Shown here: one piece after another, positions 39,394 to 48,954 of the stretch
Layout of the letters: every line of letters begins with the position of its first letter
Numbering within the stretch: position 1 is the first letter of the stretch
Assembly (NCBI RefSeq): GCF_900177735.1
Contig: NZ_FXBB01000012.1
Location: 1 to 64,000, forward strand
Length of the DNA: 64,000 nt
DNA from: Dethiosulfovibrio salsuginis
GTDB taxonomy: Bacteria > Synergistota > Synergistia > Synergistales > Dethiosulfovibrionaceae
Direction: 5' to 3'
Position numbers and translations under genes: made by a program
Notes under the pieces: model-generated
Databases searched by the model: none
Told to the model about the DNA's origin: nothing
Seen by the model: only the letters and a program-made list of their open reading frames with translations

Positions 39394-41163
39394 CTACTCC
39401 ACAGAGATGGCGGCCACAGGGCAGCTCACCTTACATTTGCCACAGCGGATGCAGACGGCATCGTCTATGACGTGAGGTTTCTTGACCTCGCCGGATATAG
39501 CTTTGACCGGACAGCTTCTGGCGCACTTGGTGCATCCGATGCACTTTTTAGGGTCTATGACGTAGTGGATCAAAGCCGGACACACCTTGGCCGGACACTT
39601 GTGGTCCACTATGTGGGCCATGTACTCGTCCTTGAAGTACTTTATGGTCGTCAGGACCGGGTTGGGTGCGGTCTGTCCAAGCCCACAGAGGGATCCGTCC
39701 CTGATCTGGAGACACAGCTCCTGGAGGAGGTCGACGTCGCTCTCCTTGCCCTCTCCCTTGGTTATACGGTCCAGTATCTCAAGCATTCTCTTGGTCCCTA
39801 TGCGGCAGAAGGGGCATTTACCGCAGGACTCGTTCTGGACGAAGGACAGGAAAAACCTCGCCACGTCTATCATGCAGGTGGCCTCGTCCATTACGACCAT
39901 ACCGCCTGAGCCCATAATGGCTCCGGTGGCGTTTATGGACTCGTAATCCACAGGGGTGTCGAGAAGCGACTCAGGGATACAGCCTCCGGAAGGGCCTCCC
40001 ATCTGGACTGCCTTGTACTTCTTGCCGTCGGGGATACCTCCACCTATGTCGAAGATGACCTCTCTTATGGGCATCCCCATGGGTACCTCGACGAGACCGC
40101 CCTTGGCGATCTTTCCCGCAAGGGCGAAGACCTTTGTGCCCCTGCTCTTACCTATGCCGTACTTGGAGAACTCCTTGGCCCCGTTTCGGATTATCCAGGC
40201 TACGTTGGCGAAGGTCTCGACGTTGTTGATATTGGTGGGCTTGCCGAATACGCCGCTCTGAGCTGGGAACGGAGGTCTAGGTCTTGGCATGCCTCTTTTG
40301 CCCTCTATGGACGCTATAAGGGCTGTCTCCTCGCCGCACACGAAGGCTCCCGCTCCCTCTTTGATCTTGAGGTCGAAGGAAAAACCGCTACCTAGGATGT
40401 TCTCACCTAGGAAGCCCCTGTCCTTGGCCTGCTTGATGGCGGTGTTGAGGTTCTTTATCGCGAGGGGGTACTCGGCTCTACAGTAGATTATGCCGTGGCT
40501 CGCTCCTATGGCGAAGCCGCAGATGGCCATTCCCTCTATGATGGAGTGGGGGTCTCCCTCAAGGACCGATCTGTCCATGAAGGCGCCCGGATCTCCCTCG
40601 TCGGCGTTGCATACGACGTACTTATCGTCGCCTTTGGCAAGGTTCGCGAACTTCCACTTGAGCCCTGTTGGAAAGCCAGCTCCGCCTCTCCCTCTGAGAC
40701 CGCTCTCCAGTACCTCGGTGTAGACCCCCTCTGGGGTCATGGATGAGACGACCTTCTTCAGTGCGTCGTATCCCTCGTTGGCGATGTACTCGTCGATGTT
40801 TTCAGGGTCTATAACTCCGCAGTTTCTGAGGACGATACGAACCTGCTTGTCCATCCTGGGGTTTTCCTCGCCCGATCCGTCCTGGGCAAGGACGATGTTT
40901 TTGGAGAGCTTTTTGCCCTCAAAAACGTGTTCCCTGACTATCTCCTCGACGAAGGATTCGGTCACGTGTCCGTAGAGGGTGGAATCTCCGTCTCTCTCCA
41001 CCTCCACGAGGGGCTCCTGGAAACAGAGGCCGATACAGCCGACCTTCTTGAGCTCCACGTCGTCTCTGCCCTCTAGGAGGGCCCTCAATTTAGCCTCTAC
41101 TGGTTTGGCACCGGCAGCTATACCGCAGCTGCCCATACCTATTTTTACGATAGTCTTAGACAT
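39394..41163 (-). CDS. NADH-binding NuoF/HydB/HndC-like iron-sulfur flavoprotein subunit
   Basis: 589 residues. N-terminal thioredoxin-like [2Fe-2S] domain (1-100, CGIAAGAKP...CIGLCFQEP), NADH/FMN domain (GRGGAGFPTGLKW, then GEETALIASIEGKRGMPRPR), SLBB domain, the [4Fe-4S] site ESCGKCPFCRIGT, and a C-terminal pair of ferredoxin motifs (CIGCTKCARSCP, CIRCGKCKVSCP). This layout is that of HydB/HndC in bifurcating hydrogenases, where NADH reacts. It is 13 bp from its downstream partner and 12 bp after nuoE. Confidence 0.93.
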   Translation of the reverse strand: MSKTIVKIGMGSCGIAAGAKPVEAKLRALLEGRDDVELKKVGCIGLCFQEPLVEVERDGDSTLYGHVTESFVEEIVREHVFEGKKLSKNIVLAQDGSGEENPRMDKQVRIVLRNCGVIDPENIDEYIANEGYDALKKVVSSMTPEGVYTEVLESGLRGRGGAGFPTGLKWKFANLAKGDDKYVVCNADEGDPGAFMDRSVLEGDPHSIIEGMAICGFAIGASHGIIYCRAEYPLAIKNLNTAIKQAKDRGFLGENILGSGFSFDLKIKEGAGAFVCGEETALIASIEGKRGMPRPRPPFPAQSGVFGKPTNINNVETFANVAWIIRNGAKEFSKYGIGKSRGTKVFALAGKIAKGGLVEVPMGMPIREVIFDIGGGIPDGKKYKAVQMGGPSGGCIPESLLDTPVDYESINATGAIMGSGGMVVMDEATCMIDVARFFLSFVQNESCGKCPFCRIGTKRMLEILDRITKGEGKESDVDLLQELCLQIRDGSLCGLGQTAPNPVLTTIKYFKDEYMAHIVDHKCPAKVCPALIHYVIDPKKCIGCTKCARSCPVKAISGEVKKPHVIDDAVCIRCGKCKVSCPVAAISVE

Positions 41164-41175
41164 GGCAGATCCCCC

Positions 41176-41667
41176 TTAGCCCTTAGACCTGTACTGGTCT
41201 ATGACCTCTACCGATTTGGGCGGAGTAAGAAGGCCGTGAACGTCCTCTCCGACCATTATGACCGGGGCGAGGCTACAGCAGCCCAGGCAGGCCACGTGCT
41301 GTATGGTGAACATACCGTCCTCGGTGGTCTCGCCCTCCTTTATCCCCAGATGTCTGGAGATCTCCTCCGCCACCCCGGCTGATCCCTGAACGTGACAGGC
41401 AGTTCCCCTGCATATGCGTATCACGTATTTTCCCTCAGGCTGTAGCCGGAACATGGCGTAGAAGGTGGCTACTCCGAACATCTCAGAGGCAGATATATCC
41501 AGCCTCTTTGAGACATATTCCACCGCTTCCTGTGCGACATAGCCGAACTCCTTCTGTACGTCCGCCAGCAGAGGGATGGTGATCCCCTTCTTGCCCCTGT
41601 AAGAATCGACTATAGGGTCAAGCCTCTGAGACAGTTCGTTGGATTCGACTGCGGTTATGGATGACAT
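41176..41667 (-). CDS. NuoE/HydC/HndA-like [2Fe-2S] subunit
   Basis: 163 residues of the thioredoxin-like [2Fe-2S] family. Cluster ligands are in CRGTACHVQGS and VACLGCCSLAP, with the N-terminal helical part beginning LSQRLDPIVDSYRGKKG. Electron-transfer partner of the NuoF-like subunit. ATG 41667 is chosen since TAGGAGGAGG lies 7-8 bases before it; 17 further upstream codons are probably untranslated. A TATAAT-like box on the minus strand at 41722-41717 may be the operon's -10. Confidence 0.92.
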   Translation of the reverse strand: MSSITAVESNELSQRLDPIVDSYRGKKGITIPLLADVQKEFGYVAQEAVEYVSKRLDISASEMFGVATFYAMFRLQPEGKYVIRICRGTACHVQGSAGVAEEISRHLGIKEGETTEDGMFTIQHVACLGCCSLAPVIMVGEDVHGLLTPPKSVEVIDQYRSKG

Positions 41668-41925
41668 ATAATTCCTCCTCCTAAGCAATGCGATCACAGA
41701 TGTTGCAAATGCGTCCATTATACTCTATCAGGAATGAATTGCTACGTGATAAGTAACTTTTCTTTGTCTTCCGAGGGCAAATTTTGTTGTTTTTGAGATA
41801 TCGGCTCTTGGGATTATGGTGGACTTTAGTTTTATGTGGAATATAGAGAGTCAATGAAGTATAGTTATGGTACGGACTTTAGTCTTTTCCGCGCTATACG
41901 AGAAGAACGAGAGGAGGTTTTTGTT

Positions 41926-43257
41926 TTGTTGAAAATGTCTTGTTTTAACGTAGCCAAGCTCTCAGAGGTCGATTGTCAGGCTCTCAGTTCCGCAGCAGCC
42001 TGGATCGATACAGGGGCGGACGAGAGATTATCGGGGTTTGGGTGGATGAGGCTCCCTGACGAGGATATATCGTCGATGCTGGAGGCATCAAAATGGCTTA
42101 GGGATTTTGAATCGGTGGTTCAGGTCGGTATCGGAGGATCCTCTTTAGGCAATCTCATGCTCCATCAGGCTCTTTTGCCTCCCTATTTTAACGAGAGAGC
42201 CGATAGAGGTGCCCCTAGGTTCTACATGGCCGATAACCTGGATGGGGAGGAGAATCAGGCCATATGGGAGCTTGTAGATCCGGAGAAAACCGGTTTTATC
42301 GTCGTCAGCAAGTCGGGCCTTACCCTTGAGACTATGGCTAACTTTTCCTTTTTCTGGGAGAAGTTGAAAGAAAGACTGGGAGAGGCAGCGGCATCCAGGG
42401 TCTTGGTGATAACCGATTCGGATCAGGGGGTTCTCCGTAGGTTCGCCAAGGATACAGGCTGTAGAAGCCTGAGCCTTCCCGGCGACGTAGGGGGGCGGTT
42501 CTCCGTGTTGTCCTCCGTCGGGCTCCTGTCTGCCGCCACTTTAGGGATCGACGTTCAGGAAATTCTAGCCGGTGCAAGGGATATGAAGTATCGAATTTCC
42601 ACCGACGTGGAGGAGTCGCTTAACCCCGCCTGGGTGATGGCGTGGAATATGTTCCGTCAGCTTGACTTCCATAGGACAAACACGGTGTTTATGCCCTACG
42701 GCGACCGAATGGAAAGGCTCTCCGAGTGGTTCTGTCAGCTCTGGGCGGAGAGTTTGGGCAAAGAGGGAATGGGCTTCACTCCCCAGAGGGCTTTAGGCGC
42801 CATAGATCAGCACTCTCAGCTCCAGCTATACTCCCAGGGGCCTGACGATAAGTGCTATATAGTTCTAGGCACCGACTCTCACGCAGGAGAACCTCTCTCC
42901 ATAGGTTCGGAGGCCTCCCTTGCGGAGCTATCCTATCTGAACGGACTGTCTCAAGAGGAGATATTGGACCACGAAAGGAGAGCTGTAGTCGCTGTCCTGG
43001 CGGGAGAGGGGAAGCCGGTTTTTTCCTTCTCCCTGAATAGCCTTAACTGCCGATCTGTAGGTGGGCTTATATTCTTTTTGGAGTACGTCACCGCCCTCAC
43101 CGGAAGGCTCATGAGGATACAGCCTTTCGACCAGCCAGGGGTGGAGCTTGGTAAAAAATACGCCAACGGCCTGGCCGGTCGAGGTGAAGACCTGTCCTAC
43201 GCCTCTTTAGTGGAGGAGGTAGAGGAGAGACACAGGACTTTGGATATCCTGTTCTAG
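41926..43257 (+). CDS. pgi: Glucose-6-phosphate isomerase
   Basis: 443 residues from TTG 41926; interconverts glucose-6-phosphate and fructose-6-phosphate. SIS-domain motifs: VGIGGSSLGNLMLHQAL, FIVVSKSGLTLETMANFSFF, the catalytic-Glu block near residue 260, GAIDQHSQLQLYSQGP (His) and FDQPGVELGKKYANGL (Lys). TTG 41926 has AGGAGG 8 bases upstream and gives the usual 450-residue length with a family-like N-terminus; the frame is also open to GTG 41836, which would add 30 residues of unclear status. Confidence 0.92.
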   Translation: MLKMSCFNVAKLSEVDCQALSSAAAWIDTGADERLSGFGWMRLPDEDISSMLEASKWLRDFESVVQVGIGGSSLGNLMLHQALLPPYFNERADRGAPRFYMADNLDGEENQAIWELVDPEKTGFIVVSKSGLTLETMANFSFFWEKLKERLGEAAASRVLVITDSDQGVLRRFAKDTGCRSLSLPGDVGGRFSVLSSVGLLSAATLGIDVQEILAGARDMKYRISTDVEESLNPAWVMAWNMFRQLDFHRTNTVFMPYGDRMERLSEWFCQLWAESLGKEGMGFTPQRALGAIDQHSQLQLYSQGPDDKCYIVLGTDSHAGEPLSIGSEASLAELSYLNGLSQEEILDHERRAVVAVLAGEGKPVFSFSLNSLNCRSVGGLIFFLEYVTALTGRLMRIQPFDQPGVELGKKYANGLAGRGEDLSYASLVEEVEERHRTLDILF

Positions 43258-43994
43258 GGTGACCCCTCCTCACCCCATCTGTCCTTTGTGTCGATGCACT
43301 TAAGGGCGTGGAGTATGTTCTGTTTCACGTCGGGAAATTTTTTTGAAAGCTCCTTAACCAGGCCCTTCGCCCTGGTTCTCTCGGTCTCCAGTGAGAAGGG
43401 GCAGGTGTACTTTAAAAGAGGCAGGTTCAATCTCTCTACCTCCGTCAATATGGCCTTTTCCGACAGATATACCATAGGCCTAATTAGCCGCACCTGGCTG
43501 TTCGACTGCCATGCGGTTGGCTGGAAGGAGCGGAACCTGCCTGTCCTGAGAAGGTTCATCAAGGCGGTCTCCACTGCATCGTCAAGGTTATGTCCCAGAG
43601 CCAAGGTAGTTCCTCCCGTTTCTTTTACCGTGCTGTTGAGGATTCCCCTTCGCATGTTGGCGCAGAAGCTACAGGGTGACCTTTCGTCCCTTATCCTGAT
43701 GATTTCCTCCACAGGATGAGGGACGACTCTATAGGGAATTTCCCTGTCTGCACAGAGATCTTCCATGGCGGAGGTGTCCCAGCTCCCTCCGGTAATATCG
43801 ACGCTACAGGCGGACAGGGAGAAAGGTACGGGACTCCATCTCCGGATCTCGTCCAGTGCTATCAGGAGGAACACGCTGTCTTTGCCTCCCGATAGGCCGA
43901 CGACGATATGATCGTCCTTAGATATCATTTTATAGTTAAAAATAGCTTTGCCTATTTTGCCCCTAATTTTCCGGTGTATTTTGGCTGTGGTCAA
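43254..43994 (-). CDS. TtcA-family tRNA 2-thiocytidine (or related tRNA thiolation) protein
   Basis: 246 residues with the PP-loop ATPase motif VVGLSGGKDSVFLL and a Cys pair SPCSFCANMRRG that binds an iron-sulfur cluster, as in TtcA, which thiolates C32 of tRNA. A third Cys lies in KYTCPFSLE. TTG start with GGAGGGG 7 bases before it. Its 3' end overlaps the pgi stop by 4 bp in the converging direction. TtcA and TtuA/CTU1 proteins share these motifs; TtcA is preferred on length and lack of zinc fingers. Confidence 0.85.
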   Translation of the reverse strand: MTTAKIHRKIRGKIGKAIFNYKMISKDDHIVVGLSGGKDSVFLLIALDEIRRWSPVPFSLSACSVDITGGSWDTSAMEDLCADREIPYRVVPHPVEEIIRIRDERSPCSFCANMRRGILNSTVKETGGTTLALGHNLDDAVETALMNLLRTGRFRSFQPTAWQSNSQVRLIRPMVYLSEKAILTEVERLNLPLLKYTCPFSLETERTRAKGLVKELSKKFPDVKQNILHALKCIDTKDRWGEEGSP

Positions 43995-44077
43995 GGATTT
44001 GCCCCTCCATGCGCAAGTATTCCCATATAAAGGGTGGTTTATGATACCATACGATCGGATTTCAGGCAGGAGGGATT

Positions 44078-44746
44078 TTGTTGAGGAAGATTAGGCTGGT
44101 TTTGGTGGACGACCATAAGCTTTTTCGCGATGGGATCAGAAAGCTTTTGGAGATGGAGCCCGATATGGTAATAGAGGGTGAGGCCTCCGACGGCATCGAG
44201 GGTATCGATATGGTCAGGAAAATCAGGCCCGATATCGTCCTCTTTGACGTTGGTATGCCTGGTATGGACGGAATTCAGCTCGTCCAGGAGCTGAACAGGA
44301 CGACCTCAGGGATAAAATACGTAGCTATAACCGCCTATCAGGACGAGGCCAGGCTTTCGGAGCTTTCCGCAGCAGGGGTCGACGGTTTTGTGATAAAGTC
44401 CTCCGGTCGACTGGAGCTTCTCTCCGCCGTGAGATCCGTATCCAGAGGACAGTGCTACGTGGATCCCAAGGTAGCAGGTCTTTTGCTGGGGGCTTTGCAT
44501 AAAAAAAAGGACGAAGACGTCATGCTCTCCGACCTAACAGAGAGGGAGAGAGAGGTCCTGTTCTGGCTGGCCCAGGGGTTGAGCAACCTTGAGATATCGG
44601 AGAAGATGGTCCTTTCGGAGAAAACCATCAAAAATCACGTGAGTCACATATTGAAAAAACTCGATTTGAGGGATAGGACCCAGGCGGCTATTCTGGCTTG
44701 GCGGATGGGTATAGCTAGAGAAAAAGAGGAGGGAAGCGAGGCTTAG
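44078..44746 (+). CDS. Orphan NarL/FixJ-family response regulator
   Basis: 222 residues: receiver with DD at 11-12, phospho-acceptor D57 in VLFDVGMPGMDG, Thr/Lys in the expected positions (AITAYQ, VIKSSGR), and a C-terminal LuxR-type helix-turn-helix (LTEREREVLFWLAQGLSN, SEKTIKNHVSHILKKL). TTG start (44078 or 44081) with AGGAGGG upstream. No kinase gene is next to it. It converges on fliD, which is on the other strand. Target unknown. Confidence 0.92.
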   Translation: MLRKIRLVLVDDHKLFRDGIRKLLEMEPDMVIEGEASDGIEGIDMVRKIRPDIVLFDVGMPGMDGIQLVQELNRTTSGIKYVAITAYQDEARLSELSAAGVDGFVIKSSGRLELLSAVRSVSRGQCYVDPKVAGLLLGALHKKKDEDVMLSDLTEREREVLFWLAQGLSNLEISEKMVLSEKTIKNHVSHILKKLDLRDRTQAAILAWRMGIAREKEEGSEA

Positions 44747-44767
44747 CCTCGTTCTCCTCCTCTTTTC
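44726..44767. terminator. Bidirectional terminator between response regulator and fliD
   Basis: AGAGGAGG...GCGAGGC-TTA-GCCTCGT...CCTCCTCT, a long imperfect stem with a T run to the right and an A run to the left; it spans the regulator's stop codon. Confidence 0.75.
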
Positions 44768-44778
44768 TGTGTCCGATA

Positions 44779-47148
44779 CTATTCTTCTGACATAGCGGAA
44801 AGGTTACCGCTTACGCTGGCGAGCCAAGAGGACTGAGAGCTCATGTTGCTCATGTACTGCTCCATCCTGGCGTACTGTTGGTAAAGGGACTGTTGTCTCA
44901 TAGTCAATCTTCTCTCGTGATCGGTTATCCTTTTATTCAGGGCGTCTATCTGGCTCTGCCAGGCCTTCTGCTGGCTGGGAAGACCGCCCTTTATTGCTAC
45001 TGTTCCACCGACCTCGGTCTGGATGCTGCTGACCATGTCGTTTATCTCGCTGTCCATTCGGTTGGCGAAGCTGACCATTATGTTGCCTAGATCTTCCGAG
45101 TTTTCCTGAATGGCCTCCATGAACTTTTCCGTGTCGAACTCAAGCTTGCCGCTTTTGCCGAAGTCAAGGGCTTCGGTGGATAGGCCTATCTCGGAGAGAA
45201 GGGAGAAGTCGTTTTTAAGTCCTGTCGCAGAGAGGACCTCGCTGTCTCCTCCTATCTGAAAGGTCTTTCCTGTAGGAGCCTTAAGGCTTAGCTTGCTGTC
45301 CGATGAACTAGCTATTATCAGAGGAGGGCTGTAAGCCTTCCCTGTGCTGTCCTTTAAAAAGGGCTCGTAGGCGTTTATCTTTGCGGATACGTCCTGGATT
45401 GTGTCCGTCGACGTTATCGGGATCTCCCCTCTGATTCCGTCGATAGTTATGTAAAGGTTGTAGTCTCCGCTGGCGTCCGTCAGGCCTCTCTCCGCCATGG
45501 TGCCAGATGCCCTACTGCCTGTCGTCGTGTTATAGATGAGAGGCATAGGGTTGGAGCTCAATCCTCTCAAGGTGCCTTTTGTCTGGCGGAGGTTTGAATC
45601 CCCTCTTAAGAGCCCTCTTCGTCGCTCTATGTCGGTGGTAGGGGTTGCCTCCGTCAGGTCTCTGTTTTTGTTGGTGTCCGAGTAGTTGAAAGGTTTTTCC
45701 TCCGATTTGATATTGATCCAGTCTATTGCGTTGTTATAGGCTGTGACGAACTCTTGGATTGCGGTGACCGCGTTTTCAGCGTCTTGAGTTACGTCGACCC
45801 TTATCTTGCCCTCTCCTATTATGTCCAAGGTAACCCCGTCGATCAGATCGTCTATCTCGTTGGTAGATCTGGTTACCTCGATACCGTTTAAGGTGAGGGT
45901 CGTGTCCTCGGGCTTAACGTGCTGGCTGGATGTCTCGTTGAAAAAGCCTATTTCCCTCAGGATGTTGTTTTGTGCTGTGTCTCTGTACTGAACCGAATAG
46001 GTCGTTCCCGAGGTCGGCCTTTTTGCGTCTCCGCCGGACAGCCAGTGTATAGATGGATCTCCCGTCAAGGGATCGTTGGCTATCTCGAAGTCGGTTCCCA
46101 GATAGTAGGTCGTGTTGTCCTGGCCGACTATGGTCTGTATGGTTCCTGATGCTGACGCAGCGGAGGCACTGAGAACGTCGTAATCGGCGGTGGTGCCGCC
46201 CTCGTCCTCCCTTTTGACCAGGTCGACCTTGTCGTCCAGACCGTAAACCTGGAATGGATTGGCCTCGTAGCTGTATTCTACGTCGTAGGTTATGTCCTCG
46301 GTGTCGGTGCTGTCCGCGGGACGGGTGCCGGAGGCCAGCCAGTGTATCTGCCAGCCGTTGCTCCCCTGAACCACCTCGAAGTCGGTGCCAGCGGTGTAGG
46401 TTATGTTCTTGCTGTCCTTTATGGTGGTTATGGAGGATGCGTCGGTTATGTTTATCCCCGCTAGGTCGTCGTAGGCGGGATCGTAACCGGGGTCGGTGGC
46501 CTTCTGTCTGGTTATGGTATCTGTGGTGGTCTGGACGTTAAATCCTGTATCTACGCTCTCCATTACAAGTCTGTTGTCTATAACCTTTGCGGCTACCCCT
46601 ACGCCGGTATCGTTTATCTTCTGGGCTATGTCGTTAAGTGAGTCGGTGGCTGTGTCGTACTCCACTATGGCGGCGTGAACCCCAGACCTTATGGAGAAAG
46701 ATCCGCTACCCGAGTATCCTAAAGCGGATAGTTTTTCCGTGGAGCTGTCCTGCCTGTTGGACATTCTCCTCTCCGCTACACCTACGTTGGTGACCTCGAT
46801 ATCCCAACGACCGATGTCGGCGTCAGGGGTGACGTCGGCGGTGAGGATAGACTGAGGCTGAGGCAACACCGAGCTTCCCGCAGGAGCGGCCAACACCGAG
46901 TATTCCGCCTGTTTTGCGGTGTAGGTTGACTGTAGCTTCATAGAGGTAAGAGAGCTCCGCAAGGTTTTTAGGTTGGAGGAGAACTCGTTGTAGAGGTATA
47001 TCTTGTCCTCCAACGTCTGGATCTGATCCTCCCACTTTGTCTGGACCTTTCTCGATTGGGCCATCTGCTTATCTATCATGGCTCCCCAGTCCATGCCGGA
47101 GGATAGTCCTGTCATCTGAAAAAGAGGAGACGAAGAGTCGATTGCCAT
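44779..47148 (-). CDS. fliD: Flagellar hook-associated protein 2 (filament cap), enlarged
   Basis: 789 residues. FliD_N domain at the start (LSSGMDWGAMIDKQMAQSRK, coiled coil 30-70) and FliD_C at the end (about 480-780, with a terminal coiled coil) define the cap that folds flagellin at the filament tip. Typical FliD is near 450-550 residues; the excess lies in the middle, where a ~60-residue module occurs twice (around GTDFEVVQGSNGWQIHWL and GTDFEIANDPLTGDPSIHWL). ATG 47148 preferred: AGGTG lies 7 bases upstream; GTG 47157 is inside that site. No other flagellar gene is adjacent. Confidence 0.9.
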   Translation of the reverse strand: MAIDSSSPLFQMTGLSSGMDWGAMIDKQMAQSRKVQTKWEDQIQTLEDKIYLYNEFSSNLKTLRSSLTSMKLQSTYTAKQAEYSVLAAPAGSSVLPQPQSILTADVTPDADIGRWDIEVTNVGVAERRMSNRQDSSTEKLSALGYSGSGSFSIRSGVHAAIVEYDTATDSLNDIAQKINDTGVGVAAKVIDNRLVMESVDTGFNVQTTTDTITRQKATDPGYDPAYDDLAGINITDASSITTIKDSKNITYTAGTDFEVVQGSNGWQIHWLASGTRPADSTDTEDITYDVEYSYEANPFQVYGLDDKVDLVKREDEGGTTADYDVLSASAASASGTIQTIVGQDNTTYYLGTDFEIANDPLTGDPSIHWLSGGDAKRPTSGTTYSVQYRDTAQNNILREIGFFNETSSQHVKPEDTTLTLNGIEVTRSTNEIDDLIDGVTLDIIGEGKIRVDVTQDAENAVTAIQEFVTAYNNAIDWINIKSEEKPFNYSDTNKNRDLTEATPTTDIERRRGLLRGDSNLRQTKGTLRGLSSNPMPLIYNTTTGSRASGTMAERGLTDASGDYNLYITIDGIRGEIPITSTDTIQDVSAKINAYEPFLKDSTGKAYSPPLIIASSSDSKLSLKAPTGKTFQIGGDSEVLSATGLKNDFSLLSEIGLSTEALDFGKSGKLEFDTEKFMEAIQENSEDLGNIMVSFANRMDSEINDMVSSIQTEVGGTVAIKGGLPSQQKAWQSQIDALNKRITDHERRLTMRQQSLYQQYARMEQYMSNMSSQSSWLASVSGNLSAMSEE

Positions 47149-47366
47149 ATAAGACACCTGCTTTCTCTAAGGCGAACGGGTTTTTCGCCGTTGTTTTTTT
47201 GGACATCGGGTTTTCTATGCTCCTAAAGATCCTGCTCCCTATATTGTATTATCGGATAATAGCTTTATTTTGTTGAGCGTCCAGCCAGATACCTCTCTAC
47301 ATGCTAAAATACTCCGAAATAGCTCCGTCGTACAGTCTTTTTTACAGGAGAATTGAGAGGTGACCT

Positions 47367-47891
47367 ATGGATCTTTTTATAGACGGCATTCCTTTCCACG
47401 TGAGACATGGGGAGTGCTTTTCCAAAGAAGAAATACTTGAGGTGGTTATGGAAGAGCTGATGGCGAGGGGGCAGGTCCTAAAGGAGATAGTCTGTCACGG
47501 CGAGGCAATGAGCGAAGAGGCCTTTTTGTCTATCTTCGACGAGGTCGATGTGGATTTTATCTCCGGCGATAGGTCCGATATTCTGGACGAGGTTATGGCC
47601 GAAATAGGCGAATCTGCGGCCCTGGCTCTATCGCAGATGGACAAAGACGAGGACGAAGCATGGAGCGACCAAATAGAGTGGATCTGTAAAGCCCTTAACG
47701 AGCTCGATCCCTTTGTGGAGGATCTTGATCTTGCCTCTATATCCCAGAGCATAGAAAATAGCTCCGACGATCCCAGGGTAATGCGTTCCCTTTTAGAGCA
47801 CCTTAAAACCCGTTTTTTGAAAGATGATGAGGCCTTTAGCCCGTCCGATTCCAATGGGATTAGTCCAGAAGAGAAGGGAGACGAATGCTAA
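47367..47891 (+). CDS. Hypothetical acidic protein
   Basis: 174 residues, strongly acidic and helix-rich, with many Asp/Glu-Ser clusters and no membrane segment. I do not recognise a family. The N-terminus MDLFIDGIPFHVRHGECFS reads like a small beta-hairpin, followed by helices (KEEILEVVMEELMARGQ) and a long middle helix region. ATG preceded by GAGAGGTG. It is 1 bp from the likely start of the UPF0104 gene, so they form an operon. Location downstream of divergent fliD might hint at a flagellar link, but nothing in the sequence proves it. Confidence 0.7.
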   Translation: MDLFIDGIPFHVRHGECFSKEEILEVVMEELMARGQVLKEIVCHGEAMSEEAFLSIFDEVDVDFISGDRSDILDEVMAEIGESAALALSQMDKDEDEAWSDQIEWICKALNELDPFVEDLDLASISQSIENSSDDPRVMRSLLEHLKTRFLKDDEAFSPSDSNGISPEEKGDEC

Positions 47892-47892
47892 A

Positions 47893-48954
47893 GTGACTCT
47901 CCGAAAAGGACTGGCCATTTTTGTGTTTCTGTCTTTTTGCGTTAGCGGAACGGTTCTCCTGTTCAGCGTCGACGGTGGAACCTGGAGGACCATTCTATCC
48001 GCCAGAAAAGGCCCTTTGTTTATCGCCTTAGGGCTGGTTTTTGCCGCCTGGAGTTGCGATGCCTTGAGATTTTGCTGTCTATCCAAGGCTATGTCTCAGA
48101 AAGTGCCTTTCTCCGAGGGTATAGTCTTAACATGGCTCCATTACTTTGGCTGTGCCGTTACCCCTATGCAGGTAGGGGGAGGTCCATTTCAGGTTTACGT
48201 GCTTTACCGGTCCGGTGTCCCTATAGGTAAAGGTATAGCGATAACCCTTATCAGGACACTTTTGACCACTTTTCTGCTGAGTGTCGTCGCCCCTGCTGCC
48301 TTTTTTCTCGACCCCAGGCTTCTAGAGGGCCATGCCTTTATCACAGGGATATTTATTTATGTGCTGATATTCTCGGTGATCATCTGGTTGGCCTTTTCCC
48401 TCAGTATTTTCAGGCCAGACCTGATAAAAAAAATAGGTTCCGTCTTGGTGCTTTGGCTGAAGAGGTTCAAAATCCTCGGTAGCGGCAGGATCCTGTGTAC
48501 GATAAAGAGGATAAATTCCGAGGTGGATGGCTACTCCAAAAACCTTAAGCAACTGTTCTCCCAGGGCTTTTTGTGGTTCCTGCTGGCTTTTCTTCTGTCG
48601 GTAGGCCACCTGCTGTTTCTGTTCTCCGTATTGCCCTGCTTGATCTGGTCCGTCGGGTTAGAGGTCCATTATATGGAGTCCCTTCTGGCACAGGCGGTGT
48701 TTATGTTTATGCTTTACTTTGTCCCCACTCCTGGAGCCAGTGGAGTGGCCGAGGGCGGTGGAGCGGCTATCTTCGGACTTTTAGTTCCCTGGAATATGGC
48801 GGGGGTCATGGCTATAGCGTGGCGATTCTTCACCGAGTATCTAGCTATATTCATGGGGGCGGTGGTGGCCATAAGGATCATAGGATGGGGCACGGCGGAG
48901 ATGATAATCCAAAACAGAGGCTCCAAATGCGATGATCTGGAAGGGGATGGTTAA
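47893..48954 (+). CDS. UPF0104/lysylphosphatidylglycerol synthase transmembrane-family protein
   Basis: About 353 residues with roughly 8 membrane helices and the family's central PTPGASGVAEGG motif (residues near 270), shared with the flippase domain of MprF and with YbhN/AglD proteins. Members without the synthase domain are thought to act on or move lipids; substrate unknown. GTG 47893 is chosen, since the frame upstream lies within the previous gene. Downstream partner is a membrane methyltransferase-like gene with overlapping start. Confidence 0.82.
   Translation: MTLRKGLAIFVFLSFCVSGTVLLFSVDGGTWRTILSARKGPLFIALGLVFAAWSCDALRFCCLSKAMSQKVPFSEGIVLTWLHYFGCAVTPMQVGGGPFQVYVLYRSGVPIGKGIAITLIRTLLTTFLLSVVAPAAFFLDPRLLEGHAFITGIFIYVLIFSVIIWLAFSLSIFRPDLIKKIGSVLVLWLKRFKILGSGRILCTIKRINSEVDGYSKNLKQLFSQGFLWFLLAFLLSVGHLLFLFSVLPCLIWSVGLEVHYMESLLAQAVFMFMLYFVPTPGASGVAEGGGAAIFGLLVPWNMAGVMAIAWRFFTEYLAIFMGAVVAIRIIGWGTAEMIIQNRGSKCDDLEGDG

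Noticed and set aside
47824-47892. Upstream extension of the UPF0104 protein into the acidic hypothetical gene
   Set aside because: It lies inside the previous gene and adds a non-hydrophobic, Arg-rich stretch; GTG 47893 just after the stop is a better start.
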